A DNA stretch of 64,000 bases from Trileptium ribeirensis (lineage: Eukaryota; Nematoda; Enoplea; Enoplida; Thoracostomopsidae). Both the position numbers and the translations under genes were made by a program. How positions within the stretch are numbered: the stretch's first letter is position 1; every line of letters begins with the position of its first letter. Under the pieces are notes generated by a model that did no database searches, was not told the DNA's origin, and worked only from the letters and a program-made list of their open reading frames with translations. Positions 1 to 9,489 of the stretch are shown here, piece after piece. Where the stretch lies: positions 37,468-101,467 of the forward strand of contig JASANE010001475.1 of assembly GCA_030248225.1 (NCBI GenBank), given 5' to 3'.

Positions 1-229
1 CGTTATCCACGTATAGAATTTACTCCATTCCAACCCAATCCAGGAGACCGAAATGAAGAACGAATGGAAAATGCTGAGTCTATAGTACCCGACAAATATT
101 TGGGCCTCGAATGGCATTGTTTACCGCAACCAAGAATTCTCTTACCGGCGTACCCTTATCGTAAGAGAACAACTGAATAATCTAGCTCAACTGTTCGAGA
201 TACGTTCGGATGCACGCAGCCAGCCATAA
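1..229 (+). pseudogene. Broken coding-like stretch upstream of retroelement ORF A
   Basis: Frame 1 is open from the window edge to a stop at about 178. A second frame then stays open from about 150 to a TAA at 227-229. Both read like real protein rather than noise (charged, few low-complexity runs). The following ORF lies in the same frame as this second stretch, just past the stop. I read it as the decayed end of the gene preceding ORF A in the same retroelement. No domain is recognised, and the left part lies outside the window. Confidence 0.3.
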
Positions 230-1120
230 CTTAAATGGGATGCAACTGTTTTAGCTCATTTATTAGGCGTAGTTTCACCGATAAAACATAGAACTTCGGG
301 AATTTACTTAAGTATCGTAGCTTTAGCATGCTTGGAACTTGTTTTAGAGTTGGTGGGTAAATGCGTAAGTGGCCACACGCTCCGCCAAGTCATGAAGGAA
401 TCCTATAAGGCTGAGTTAAGTTATCGATCCACTTGTCAGAAATGTGGAGAAAATCATCTTGATCTGTCTAAGCCCTTAATTCTTCCAGAGAGCGAATGTT
501 ATTGTGACGGATATTATGGAAGATGCGGTTACACGGGAACCTTATTTACCAGTTGTGCCTTTATCGATTTAGATGGAACCATTTGGCCTCGTTGGTCATA
601 CTTCATAGGTTTAGGAACACAGTCAGCCAGAGTAAGCTATCGCAATAGCAATCTGGAATTCTATGAACTAATCAAACAAGCTCCTTATCTTCTACATATT
701 ATTTTCCGAAATCAAGGTACCCAAGGTATCCCAGTAAATGAGTTTATACAGCACATAACGGAACATACAACGTTTGAGAAGGAATCTCATAGACAGGATC
801 GCCAGAAACTGGCAAAGGCCCAATTACATCTACTAAGACACCCAGTAGCCTTGTTATCGTGTGAATCTCCAATACGAAGCACTTCTATAGAAGACCTCGA
901 TCAGCAGTTAGCTGATGCGATGGAGGAATATCTAGATGAAACGGACACTGACTCTGAAACGAATTACGATCGGAATGATGAAGACACAAGTCTTCCCTGT
1001 CAGGATAAAGTAGAGTTAGAGTCAGCTCCCGAGAAACCGCATAGGACATCAATGGCGATTACAACATTAGTAGATACAGGACTAGTACCTCAGTTAATGG
1101 TATTTGCGGAGTTCTCTTAG
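230..1120 (+). CDS. Unrecognised retroelement ORF A (Cys-rich N half, acidic C half)
   Basis: Open frame from 230 to the TAG at 1118-1120. It contains no early ATG, so it may be the continuation of an upstream polyprotein or start at a non-ATG codon (TTG at 332). Counting from 332, a cysteine cluster (C-x2-C, then C-x-C and further Cys) lies at about residues 35-70, suggesting a metal-binding or disulphide-bonded module. A basic helical stretch follows at about 150-165 and a strongly Asp/Glu-rich segment at about 185-225. It ends two bases before the envelope ORF. I do not recognise the family; it could be a Gag-like or accessory protein. It is intact over about 890 bases while its neighbours carry stops. 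Confidence 0.45.
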   Translation, partial: LKWDATVLAHLLGVVSPIKHRTSGIYLSIVALACLELVLELVGKCVSGHTLRQVMKESYKAELSYRSTCQKCGENHLDLSKPLILPESECYCDGYYGRCGYTGTLFTSCAFIDLDGTIWPRWSYFIGLGTQSARVSYRNSNLEFYELIKQAPYLLHIIFRNQGTQGIPVNEFIQHITEHTTFEKESHRQDRQKLAKAQLHLLRHPVALLSCESPIRSTSIEDLDQQLADAMEEYLDETDTDSETNYDRNDEDTSLPCQDKVELESAPEKPHRTSMAITTLVDTGLVPQLMVFAEFS

Positions 1121-1122
1121 TT

Positions 1123-3241
1123 ATGTTTTTGGCATTGATTTCAACCACTCACGCCGTTTGGACACCGATGAATGAGAAAATATCCCGTCTAGCAGTAGTA
1201 GTAAATTCTCAAGTAGGAGTTGTAGTTGAACCCCAAGGACTAATGATCACGTCAGATCAACTCACCTATCTGCCCATAGTCTTGCAGCTAACGTTAAGAC
1301 ATTGGAGACCAGATATGAGAGCCACCTCGGACGAAGTTACTCCTTGCCTACTGTATAACGCGGATGGCTCGTGCTCATTCAGCTGTTGCTACTGGAGCAA
1401 GTGCAAGACTGATCCGCAGTTGTACAAAACCATGCGAGAACTAGGAACAGAGTTGAGTGGAACCTATAATGGAGTTCTGGACATTAGTTACTATTCGAAC
1501 CTTATGCGCTCATTTTGCGATAATAACCTACGTTTCTGTCATAATGACCCTAAGAGAAGCCAGCGTTTCGTTACGCTCATTGCAGCTGCCGCTGGAGCAG
1601 TGTCAGGATTTTTAGGAATGGGAATGTCCATGTCCAATGGCATTCACATACACAATATGGGAAATCAAATGCACGCCATAAGAACGTATATGAGAGATAC
1701 TTTGGAAGCTACCCTACGTAATACGAAGGAGATTAAGAAGTTGACCCAAGCGAATGAAGAATTATATGCCTTCCTACACCATAGTATGCAGGAAGTAGTA
1801 GATATGGTAGAACAGGTTAGATGCTCCCAATATAGAGCAGTAATGCAAGTGAACCAGATGTTGCTTACCCACATAGTTCGAGCTAACATTCCAAGCCTAA
1901 CTGTCCAAGCCATAATGCAATCCATGTTGAGTGGAGAATTAACGCCGACCGTAGTAGATGCCCTAATGTTAAGACGTTTATTTGAAATTGATCCAAGAAT
2001 TTCACAGTCGATTTTGGCCCGCGAGCCTAATTTGGCCTACCAATTTGGTCGAGTTTTACCAGTTAATGTGGATTTGAATACTTTTCGATTCGGATTTATT
2101 TTGCAGTTACCCTTACCCGCTACGAATGATGTAAGACCGTATTTTCGCATATATAACACTGGTTGGAATGTAGCCGCTACTAGAACGCATGTAAAATTAC
2201 CGCTACCAGAATATGCAGCACGCGTATCTTCATCGCGCTTTGAAGTGTTAAATTTTGCCGCTTGCAAACGCCGCCCAGGCATTGCATTTTACGAACCGCA
2301 CGCGCTTGTAACTGATCAACGCATACATTGTCTTGATTGGATTATCTCGGGTGACCTCGCCTCTGAGTACACCAAATCAAAATGCCAAAACCGTTCTTTA
2401 ATCGGACCACTTGACAATGGTACCGACGTTTACACCACTATGCAAGGAGTTTTGCTCCGTATTTCAGAGGAGAAACTCGTAATCATAGACAAACGACATT
2501 TCGCACATAATAACACAAGGACAAAGTAGAATAGTACCAGACCATGGAGTCGTTTGTATGCCACATGGCAATTACACACAGTTAATTTTAGGATCACTTA
2601 TGCTAACAAGCATGTTACAACCTGAGGAATTAATGGTTAGAGTTGGCACTAATATTACCCTAGACCAATTGTCTAGTACTAAGCTAAAACCCCTTGCTTG
2701 GAGTTCTTAGGAAAATGCCAAAGCAATTAACTTACAAGTCGCTCAAATTGCAAAGGACCAGTTACACTAAGTTATAGCCCTTCCTGCACTTGAGTACACC
2801 GCACTTTCCCCATACACAATAATCATTATAGTAATAGGCATCAGTGTACTAGGATATGGCCTCTATAAGTGTAAAGTACCTCTTCGATGTATCCACTGTT
2901 TACCCAGATGGTTCCCTGGTGGAAGCCGAGTGGATAACCGCCCGGTTGACCTACCACCGACCACCCGATGGATGATGTTTTCCCCGGAAGCATCTACCAC
3001 TTCTTACGCCGACGAAGGACATGTTATGACGCCGCTACAGAAAGCTGAAAGTACCGCCTCTTTACCGTTTCCCGATAGAACTCGCAGAACTAGTAGAACC
3101 CCGCGTCGTTATACACGGAAACGCCCTACTCCAAGCGCCCCTTCTGATGAGGGCATGGTATTTATCGATGACGGAGAGTTATTCGCTAACCCCATCCGTC
3201 GACTACGTATTTGGTCTCGTTCTGGTATCGTAACCAAATGA
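1123..3241 (+). pseudogene. Envelope-like fusion glycoprotein of an endogenous retroelement, broken
   Basis: The first 468 codons are open (1123-2529). They start with a short hydrophobic signal-peptide-like leader, followed by a Cys-rich surface-like region. At about residue 143 comes a basic KRSQR site, then an Ala/Gly-rich hydrophobic stretch like a class I fusion peptide, then a long helical heptad region (about residues 175-240). Near 2527 the frame shifts. The continuation reaches 3241 with stops at 2708-2710 and 2768-2770. It holds a membrane anchor at about 2812-2871 (IIIIVIGISVLGYGLY), a Cys/basic juxtamembrane segment and a Ser/Thr/Arg-rich tail ending at the TGA 3239-3241. This is the layout of a type I membrane fusion protein. 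I cannot place it in a named family; it does not resemble the errantiviral envelope I know. Confidence 0.65.
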
Positions 3242-3250
3242 GTCAACGCC

Positions 3251-3582
3251 ATGAAAGCCAGTAACACCCCGTTGATTATTAACACCACTATTCTAGGAAC
3301 ACCCGTAAATACTTTTATTGACACTGGAGCAGATGTCTCCATTCTTTCTCAAGCTACTGCAGCCCGATTAGGATTAGTCCCCCACGAATCTACCAATACG
3401 AGAATAGTTTAATAGTTTCTGCTACGCAACAGGAACTTTTCATAAGTGGAGTAGTTAAAGTGCCCATAACTATAGGAACCCTTACCGTTCCCTGCGAATT
3501 TCAAGTCACTAATGACACCCCGTACGAATGTATTTTAGGAACTGATTTTATGGCCTTCTTACCACAAGTTGCTGTCTACTAA
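3251..3582 (+). pseudogene. Retropepsin-like aspartic protease, frameshifted
   Basis: About 107 codons in two frames. The N half has the catalytic signature FIDTGADVSIL (about 3308-3340), and the C half has the second hallmark ILGTDFM (about 3534-3554). Length and spacing fit a single retropepsin monomer, which acts as a homodimer. The frame breaks at about 3410, where AATAGTTT is duplicated in tandem (3403-3410 and 3411-3418). The first half is in the same frame as the envelope anchor and tail, separated by one TGA. In ordinary LTR elements the protease lies between gag and reverse transcriptase, upstream of env. Here it follows env and no reverse transcriptase is seen. It could be a separate captured gene or a rearranged fragment. 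Confidence 0.7.
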
Positions 3583-3589
3583 CGAATAG

Positions 3590-6075
3590 GACTCTAAAAC
3601 ATGTCGATTTCAAGTCGGAACCCCAAACCCGATGGTCTTGAAGAGCCCTAAGACCCACCAAAGATGTAAAATTAAAATATTTTAAGATTCCCTCCAGGAA
3701 TTTTGTTGAAACTCTCGCTGTTTCTTCGTATGGATGTCCGCTACCGGACACCATCTTAAAACCCAACTTTATCGGATCGGAATCACAAACCCGACGGCCC
3801 GATAGGAATCCGCCCGCACCTAAAACTTCAACTGTTTACAACTTAAAATTCCCGCCAGGATATCATTATAAAACTCAACTTTATAGGGTCGGAATCATAA
3901 TCCCGACGGCCTGAGAGGGGTCCGCCCCCACCTAAAATTTGAAATGTCTATAACTTGAAGCTCTTTCCAGGAATTTCGATGATTTTTACTGTACAAATAG
4001 AGGCCCATTAGGCCTTCCATTTGAGTTATTGAGCCCGGCAAAGCCGTGGCTCATTCAAAAATTATGAAAATTATGGACCCGGGCAGAGCAAAATCCGCCC
4101 AGGGTCGACACAACTTTCACAGAGTTCCCTGCCTTATGCAGTTTTATATATTTGTGTAAGTTGGTTTTAATCTTGTTCTTGCACGTATTTCTGAGTCTCT
4201 CTCTGAATATATATCTAGCGATAATGCAGCATCAAAGCTGTCGGAGACTTGAATCTTCGATATACGGCCGCTGCAATGAAATTATCAAATTTACCAGAGT
4301 TAGTAAATTTGTTTGTAGTGGTAAACTTTTAGGATAGCAAAATTGACGATGTCGCTAGACGCGATATCAGGTCTATCGGGTCTCGGCCCGACCGACCACT
4401 TTTTGTGAGGACCGTTGACCCGGTCCTAGAAAAACGATAAATAAGGTCGAGCCCAGCCGCCGTGCAAAATTTCGTAGAGAAAGGCTAGCAAATTAACCAG
4501 ATGTTTAAAATTAAGGATTTCCCCAGCCCCCATAGAACCAAACACGAAACTTCGATCGAAAACTAGGAATCCGAGTGATTCAGGAATATAAATGAAAAGA
4601 ATTACAGCTAGTGAAATTGTTACGGTTGTCCCGACAACCGGGGCCTCCGTGCCACCTTCTAGCATTACGTAATTGAACCTAGGACAAATTTGTAGATTGT
4701 GATGTGAGTTAGGAACTCGTTCGAATTTGGCCCTTACCGCTGCTTAGTGGCAATAGGGAACGAAACGATCGTTCTGAGACAATGATTAACTTTATTAATT
4801 AAGTTGAATACGTAGTGAATTAGTACAGAAATTTCGTCGAACACACCAAGTTTGTTAGCCCGCAGGAATTAAGGATACTCCAGAAAGGTTCATTACTTCG
4901 GTAGTGGCCTACGCGCATGTTTTAGCATATCGTTCGATGTCTTAGGCGAACCAACAACTGCAACAACTTGGAGCTGAACCCTAACGCATATCACGCGAAT
5001 CATATGCATGACCCGCATAGTAAACTAAGACAATAATTTTATATTAGGAAACGATGGAAAATTCGGTCCCTACCTTAATCTACCGGGACCTACGCTTGAT
5101 TCACGAGATAAGCCTGCTCGACCGTTTTAGTGCCGTTAAAGCCTATATTTGTGAACACGAAAAGTCTGTTTTCTGGCAGTTGTTTAGGTATTGGATTAAG
5201 TGCAACTTAAGACCAAATTTTACCGTCTTGCCATCGTACCTGTGAAGTAATTTTATAGGAAATAGGAATTATTAGCGTACCATATTAGTGACATAGTGCC
5301 TATTATATTCGCCCGTACAATATGTGTCTGTCTATACCCGATTTTGTGACTCATCAATAAATGCCCAAGTGAAACCCAAGTTGTTCAAGTGTTTTGCTGA
5401 CCCGTAGTAGCGATAGGTATTCAAAGGGATTTGAAATCCGTCACCCCAATCAATCGACGACCCACGTTCACGTTTGATACGCGCATAGAAAAAGCAAACT
5501 TTAACGTGACTCGCCGATTACAAATAAGTTTGTTAATTATGATTCCTGTGTATGTGCGACTCAACTATAAAAACTTACAGCCAAAATTACAACTCACGCT
5601 GAGCACCCAAAATAGGAAACCACACGCGCGAATCCTACGTTAAACGTCTAGGGATTTGTCGGACCCTAGTGGGCGCCACTGGCTAAATTAAATGAACTAA
5701 TCGGTTCGAGAAAGTGGGGATTAACTTCGATCAAACCCAAATACCTAAAATTTTACACTTCCCGGGTTAAACGTGGATAGGGAACAGCGGTCTGGTCTCT
5801 TTGGCCTGTGAGCAGGTGACCGAGCCAACCTCCCTGGGGACCGCAACGGTAGTACCTCGTAGACTACGTGCGCAACCCGTCCGGCAGGATCAGAACACAT
5901 CCTGTGGAGCGCTCCTGCGGCTTGCTAAGCTCTGTAATTTCTTGGGCCTGACCCGAATAAAAGAAATTTACCCAACAGGTCTTGAAGTCACGACAGCCGG
6001 GGTCGTATGGGCATTACGTTTGGGGAAGTGCGTAATGCAGCAGCGTCACGTCGATTTTATTACATTCGCTTCACT
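3590..6075 (+). repeat. Long LTR-like noncoding repeat, copy 1
   Basis: Starts just after the protease stop and matches 9490-13270 in the same orientation. Shared blocks include the start (degenerate units of roughly 110-130 bases around ACAAACCCGACGGCCCGA and CCCTCCAGGAATT), a GC-rich block of stem-loops (4240-4650), an AATAAA region (about 5355) and a very similar last 300 bases (5780-6065). Similarity in the middle is patchy, and copy 1 lacks several blocks of copy 2. Position after env-pro suggests a 3' LTR or 3' untranslated region, but no TG...CA ends or target duplication could be fixed. The short ORFs inside are not supported. Confidence 0.5.
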
Positions 6076-7190
6076 TGCTCCGTTTCAACTATAGTTTTAA
6101 TATAAAATGTTGATAGCCCTACCAAAACAAAGCTACGACCAAACTTGACTTCTTTTAAAATTGTGGTAAGTTAAGGCACACGTCAGTTAGCGTCATGTTC
6201 TTCACCAAAATGCCAAACCCAATTTTTAGTTTTATAGAAACTGAGCTAGCGGAGTTTCCACCAATTGCTTTGCCAGCGGCAAACGTAAAAATTCCTTCGT
6301 CTGTGGAGATCATAGCTCATGTAGGTGTAACAGATCCATACTGGATCGTTACTAGGTAGATTAATCCTGACCACAATGTAATGGCCAACATTTTCGAATT
6401 TAATTACGGATGTCTCCCAACCTAACCGAGATGACCCAGAAGGATATGAAAACAACCCCGCTTCGAACCACGTACGTATATGGAATTAGAACCAATTTAT
6501 AACCTCTTTGCGCAAGTGAATACATGAGCCGAGTTCCCACGTACGTATGAACTGACCGTAAGAATCATTAGTCACCCTATTTATAGACAATATATACGTG
6601 CGCAAACCATGAATCGTTACGCGCGTTAACCTCGCTAGGAATAGACTTTTCGTCATATTTCGGCCTGCACCGCCGACAGTTTTTGCGAAGATATATATAT
6701 TACTATTACCATATGCTCTTGTTGTACCATTTTAGTTGCCATAAAGGCACGTATTACGTATTCGATTTGTATAATCATGATCATATCGTATGATATGTAT
6801 ATATGTATATCAGTGTACCTTTGGAATCGTTGTTGGTGTTCATATGTGTTTTAGGTGAAAGTATACGATTTGGCAGCCTGATTACCGTCGTATATTCGCA
6901 TCGTACCCTCGATTGTAGACGTAGAATTATAACCGTTTATCAATAATTGTCTTGCCATATCCAAATCGTTCTATTGTGTTGATCATGGCATAAAGGTCTA
7001 TATTTGGATGTAATTTTATTGTGTATTTCGTTGATGTTTCCAGGATTATGGTCACATTTTATCGTACCCTGGTGATTCATAAGTTTGGAGGTGCGAGTAG
7101 TCGCGAGTAACTAGCTTCGTTTAGGCCGATTTTTTAGGAAAAGTTAGCGATTTTTACGCGCCTAAACTAGTACGCTAATAGGTAGAAAAC
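6076..7190. other. AT-rich noncoding stretch between the repeat copies
   Basis: No gene, splice-bounded exon or known repeat end recognised. It contains short TA-rich runs such as those near 6690 and 6790. Confidence 0.3.
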
Positions 7191-7191
7191 A

Positions 7192-7388
7192 CGAGTATGG
7201 CGAACCCTTGCCATACTCGACTCGTGGAAATATGAGACGGTATGACTCCCCGCCTGCCCCGCATGGTAGGACCGCGAAACTCATCACGATTTTTCATAGG
7301 AAAGAGTGGTGGTGACTTGTACACGTCACGACCGTCCTCACGAATGAGGACCACAAAAAATGTGGCTGTTCGCCCTATAGCGAACAGC
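7192..7388 (+). other. Compact array of stem-loops, possible structured RNA
   Basis: Five hairpins lie within 197 bases. CGAGTATGGC (7192-7201) pairs perfectly with 7210-7219. GTGAC 7312-7316 pairs with 7325-7329. GTCCTCA 7334-7340 pairs with 7345-7351 over a 4-base loop. CCACA 7351-7355 pairs with 7361-7365. GCTGTTCGC 7365-7373 pairs with 7380-7388. An additional long-range stem is possible between TCGTG/ATGAG (7222-7236) and CTCAT/CACGA (7280-7289), with CGGT/ACCG nested inside. Overlapping ORFs on both strands are by-products of the symmetry. It could be a structured noncoding RNA, a packaging signal of the flanking retroelement or a subterminal part of a DNA transposon. Confidence 0.5.
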
Positions 7389-8240
7389 AAACGAGCAAAT
7401 TTCCTGAAAATATTAATTAGAAAAGCGAAATATCACTTTACCAGTGTTCAATATTGTGATGTACGCTGATAAACTACAGTAACCAAAATTTTATCAGCTA
7501 CCAGCGTTCATTTTCGATGGCTAGGTTAGCTGATAAAAGTATAATTTATGAAAATTCAGACACAAAAGTAGCGGCTCCGGTCCATAATTCCGTAACCCTT
7601 GAGAATTCGGGATTTAAGGACTCAACATTTTTGGTAGGATATTTTACGGTCTTTCTAATGAGACCAGTTTCGTGGAAGTCCGACCGGGATCCACGGAGTT
7701 ATGAGGAAATAAACATATAAATAGAGCCGATAAATTAATTTAGTCAAATAATTTAACAAATAATTGACAGATAAACATACGGGTGGCATCATCGCATTCC
7801 ATAGAACTGGCGCTTTCATTTGAGTCAGGACAGGTCCCGCTGTTCCTGCGTTTAGATACCCTTCCCTGTGAAAATCGCAGAAATAATGCCCCCCGATGGG
7901 CATGTAACCCCTTGTTAGGTTCCCCTTGTCAACACTAACGCAAATATGTACATAACGCTTCATGGAAAGGCGATCCGAACACGCGGGAGTCTCGTAAAAC
8001 ACTCTAATCTTCTATAATATTTGTGACGGGCTCGCCCGGGAGCCCACCTTTCCCTTTTATTGTCTGAAAGTGGGCCTGTTATATATCGAATTGCCTGGAC
8101 GGACACACTGAATCCGAATCCGAACCTCTTTTGGCACTTCGGCCATCACTGAGGGAATGGTACCCTCTTTTCACTCTGTTTGCTTTCCTTTGTTTACACA
8201 AGCCGCGTCTTTCTTGTAACCCCGATCCCAAATATTAAGC
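7389..8240. other. Noncoding; isolated short inverted repeats only
   Basis: No gene recognised. A - strand ORF at 7655-8002 has no recognisable domain. A small GC hairpin (GGGCTC...GAGCCC) lies at about 8028-8045, and several copies of TTATCAGC/GCTGATAA occur near 7460-7545. Confidence 0.3.
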
Positions 8241-8720
8241 TGAAATTTTATAAAAATTTTAAATATATTTAATAGCTGGACGTGGATGTCCAGCGTAAGT
8301 ACTTGTTATTCGCCATATAAGCAGTGGCAGTCCCAGCTAATATCTTTATTAAGTCAACAAATAGTCTCTTAAACTGTCCAGCATATACTGCTAACTTTAT
8401 ATTAAGTTAATATAAAGTTAGCTGAAGTTTCTTATCAGCCGATATCAGATTGATATTAAAGCTGCAGGGACCACAGACAACCAAGCTCTACAGTAAATAA
8501 GCTTGTAAGCTTAATATTAATTTAGTATAAAGTAGATGGCAGAAGTTTCGCGAAAACTTCTTATCAGCTCGGTATGGATTTAATATTGACGCTGCTGTTT
8601 CTGTTTGTCAGGACTCCCGAGCATCTTGCTCTTAAGCTAACAAGCAAGGCCTTAAGCTTGCTATGCGATTTATATTAACATTGGTAGTTTAATATTTAGC
8701 TTCTAGTTAATATATGGATG
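8241..8720. repeat. AT-rich block of palindromes and degenerate repeats
   Basis: Contains a 16-bp inverted repeat with a single-base spacer (8390-8405 and 8407-8422; arm GCTAACTTTATATTAA). Smaller palindromes follow, such as AAGCTTGTAAGCTT (about 8499) and AGAAGTTTCGCGAAAACTTCT (about 8542). The pieces CTTATCAGC and GATATTAA/AATATTGA-CGCTGC recur about 110-120 bases apart, suggesting a degenerate tandem organisation. No coding content. Confidence 0.45.
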
Positions 8721-9489
8721 GATGAGTGATGGACGTTGAAGGAGCAGATTCGAGTATGTAAGCGTGGATTGGGAGTCGTAGTTTAAGTAAATGAGTGTGA
8801 CTGACTTTAGATAGGATAGGCCCGAAGAGTAGTTATGGCTAATAGAGCTGAGAATTCGTGTTGACTAATTGAAATGTTAAGCCTCCAAGGACTCCCTGTC
8901 CGTACTTTCGTTTTACATGATAGTCTAGTCCATCCTAGCTTGTGCCGCTGACCCATAGCCGTAGTTGGCCACTCTCACGATTGAGTTAAAAAGTCGAAGT
9001 TATGCTGAACCTCCCTCGGTCATCGAGTTAAGGTTTAAAGTAACGCGACGCTCTCGTGTAGATACGTTTTACATGATTCCCTGGGTCGAGTTATGATTTA
9101 AAATGTAGTCTTTGAGCCGACCTAGGTTAAATAAAATAAATTTTGGTTGAACATTAGCGATAGAACTCTGAATCATCCTTGGTCATGTATTCTCGTCAAC
9201 TATTAATCAATGGTTTTTACTCAAACTTTTACTCGTGTTACGATTTATTTGGACACAAGTTCGTCTTCATGTTTTGATACTTTGATAGTGGAAACCCAGG
9301 ACAAAATTATACAATGTAGGATAAAATCACCTCAGGAACTTTGTAAAGGTACTTTGAACTGTATTAGGATGTCAATATGAGCGAGACTGCTCACTTTGAC
9401 TTAAATTTTGGCACATCTTAAGAATTACTCCAGGAATTTGGCTAAAACTTTATCCGGATCTCGAGAAGGATCCGAGCTATTGATTTAGC
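8721..9489. other. Noncoding spacer before repeat copy 2
   Basis: No gene recognised. The last 150 bases already contain a CTCCAGGAATTTG-type motif typical of the start of the flanking long repeat, so copy 2 may begin earlier than marked. Confidence 0.25.

Noticed and set aside
7655..8002. - strand 115-codon ORF between the long repeats
   Set aside because: No recognised motif, no context and ordinary composition; not enough to call a gene.
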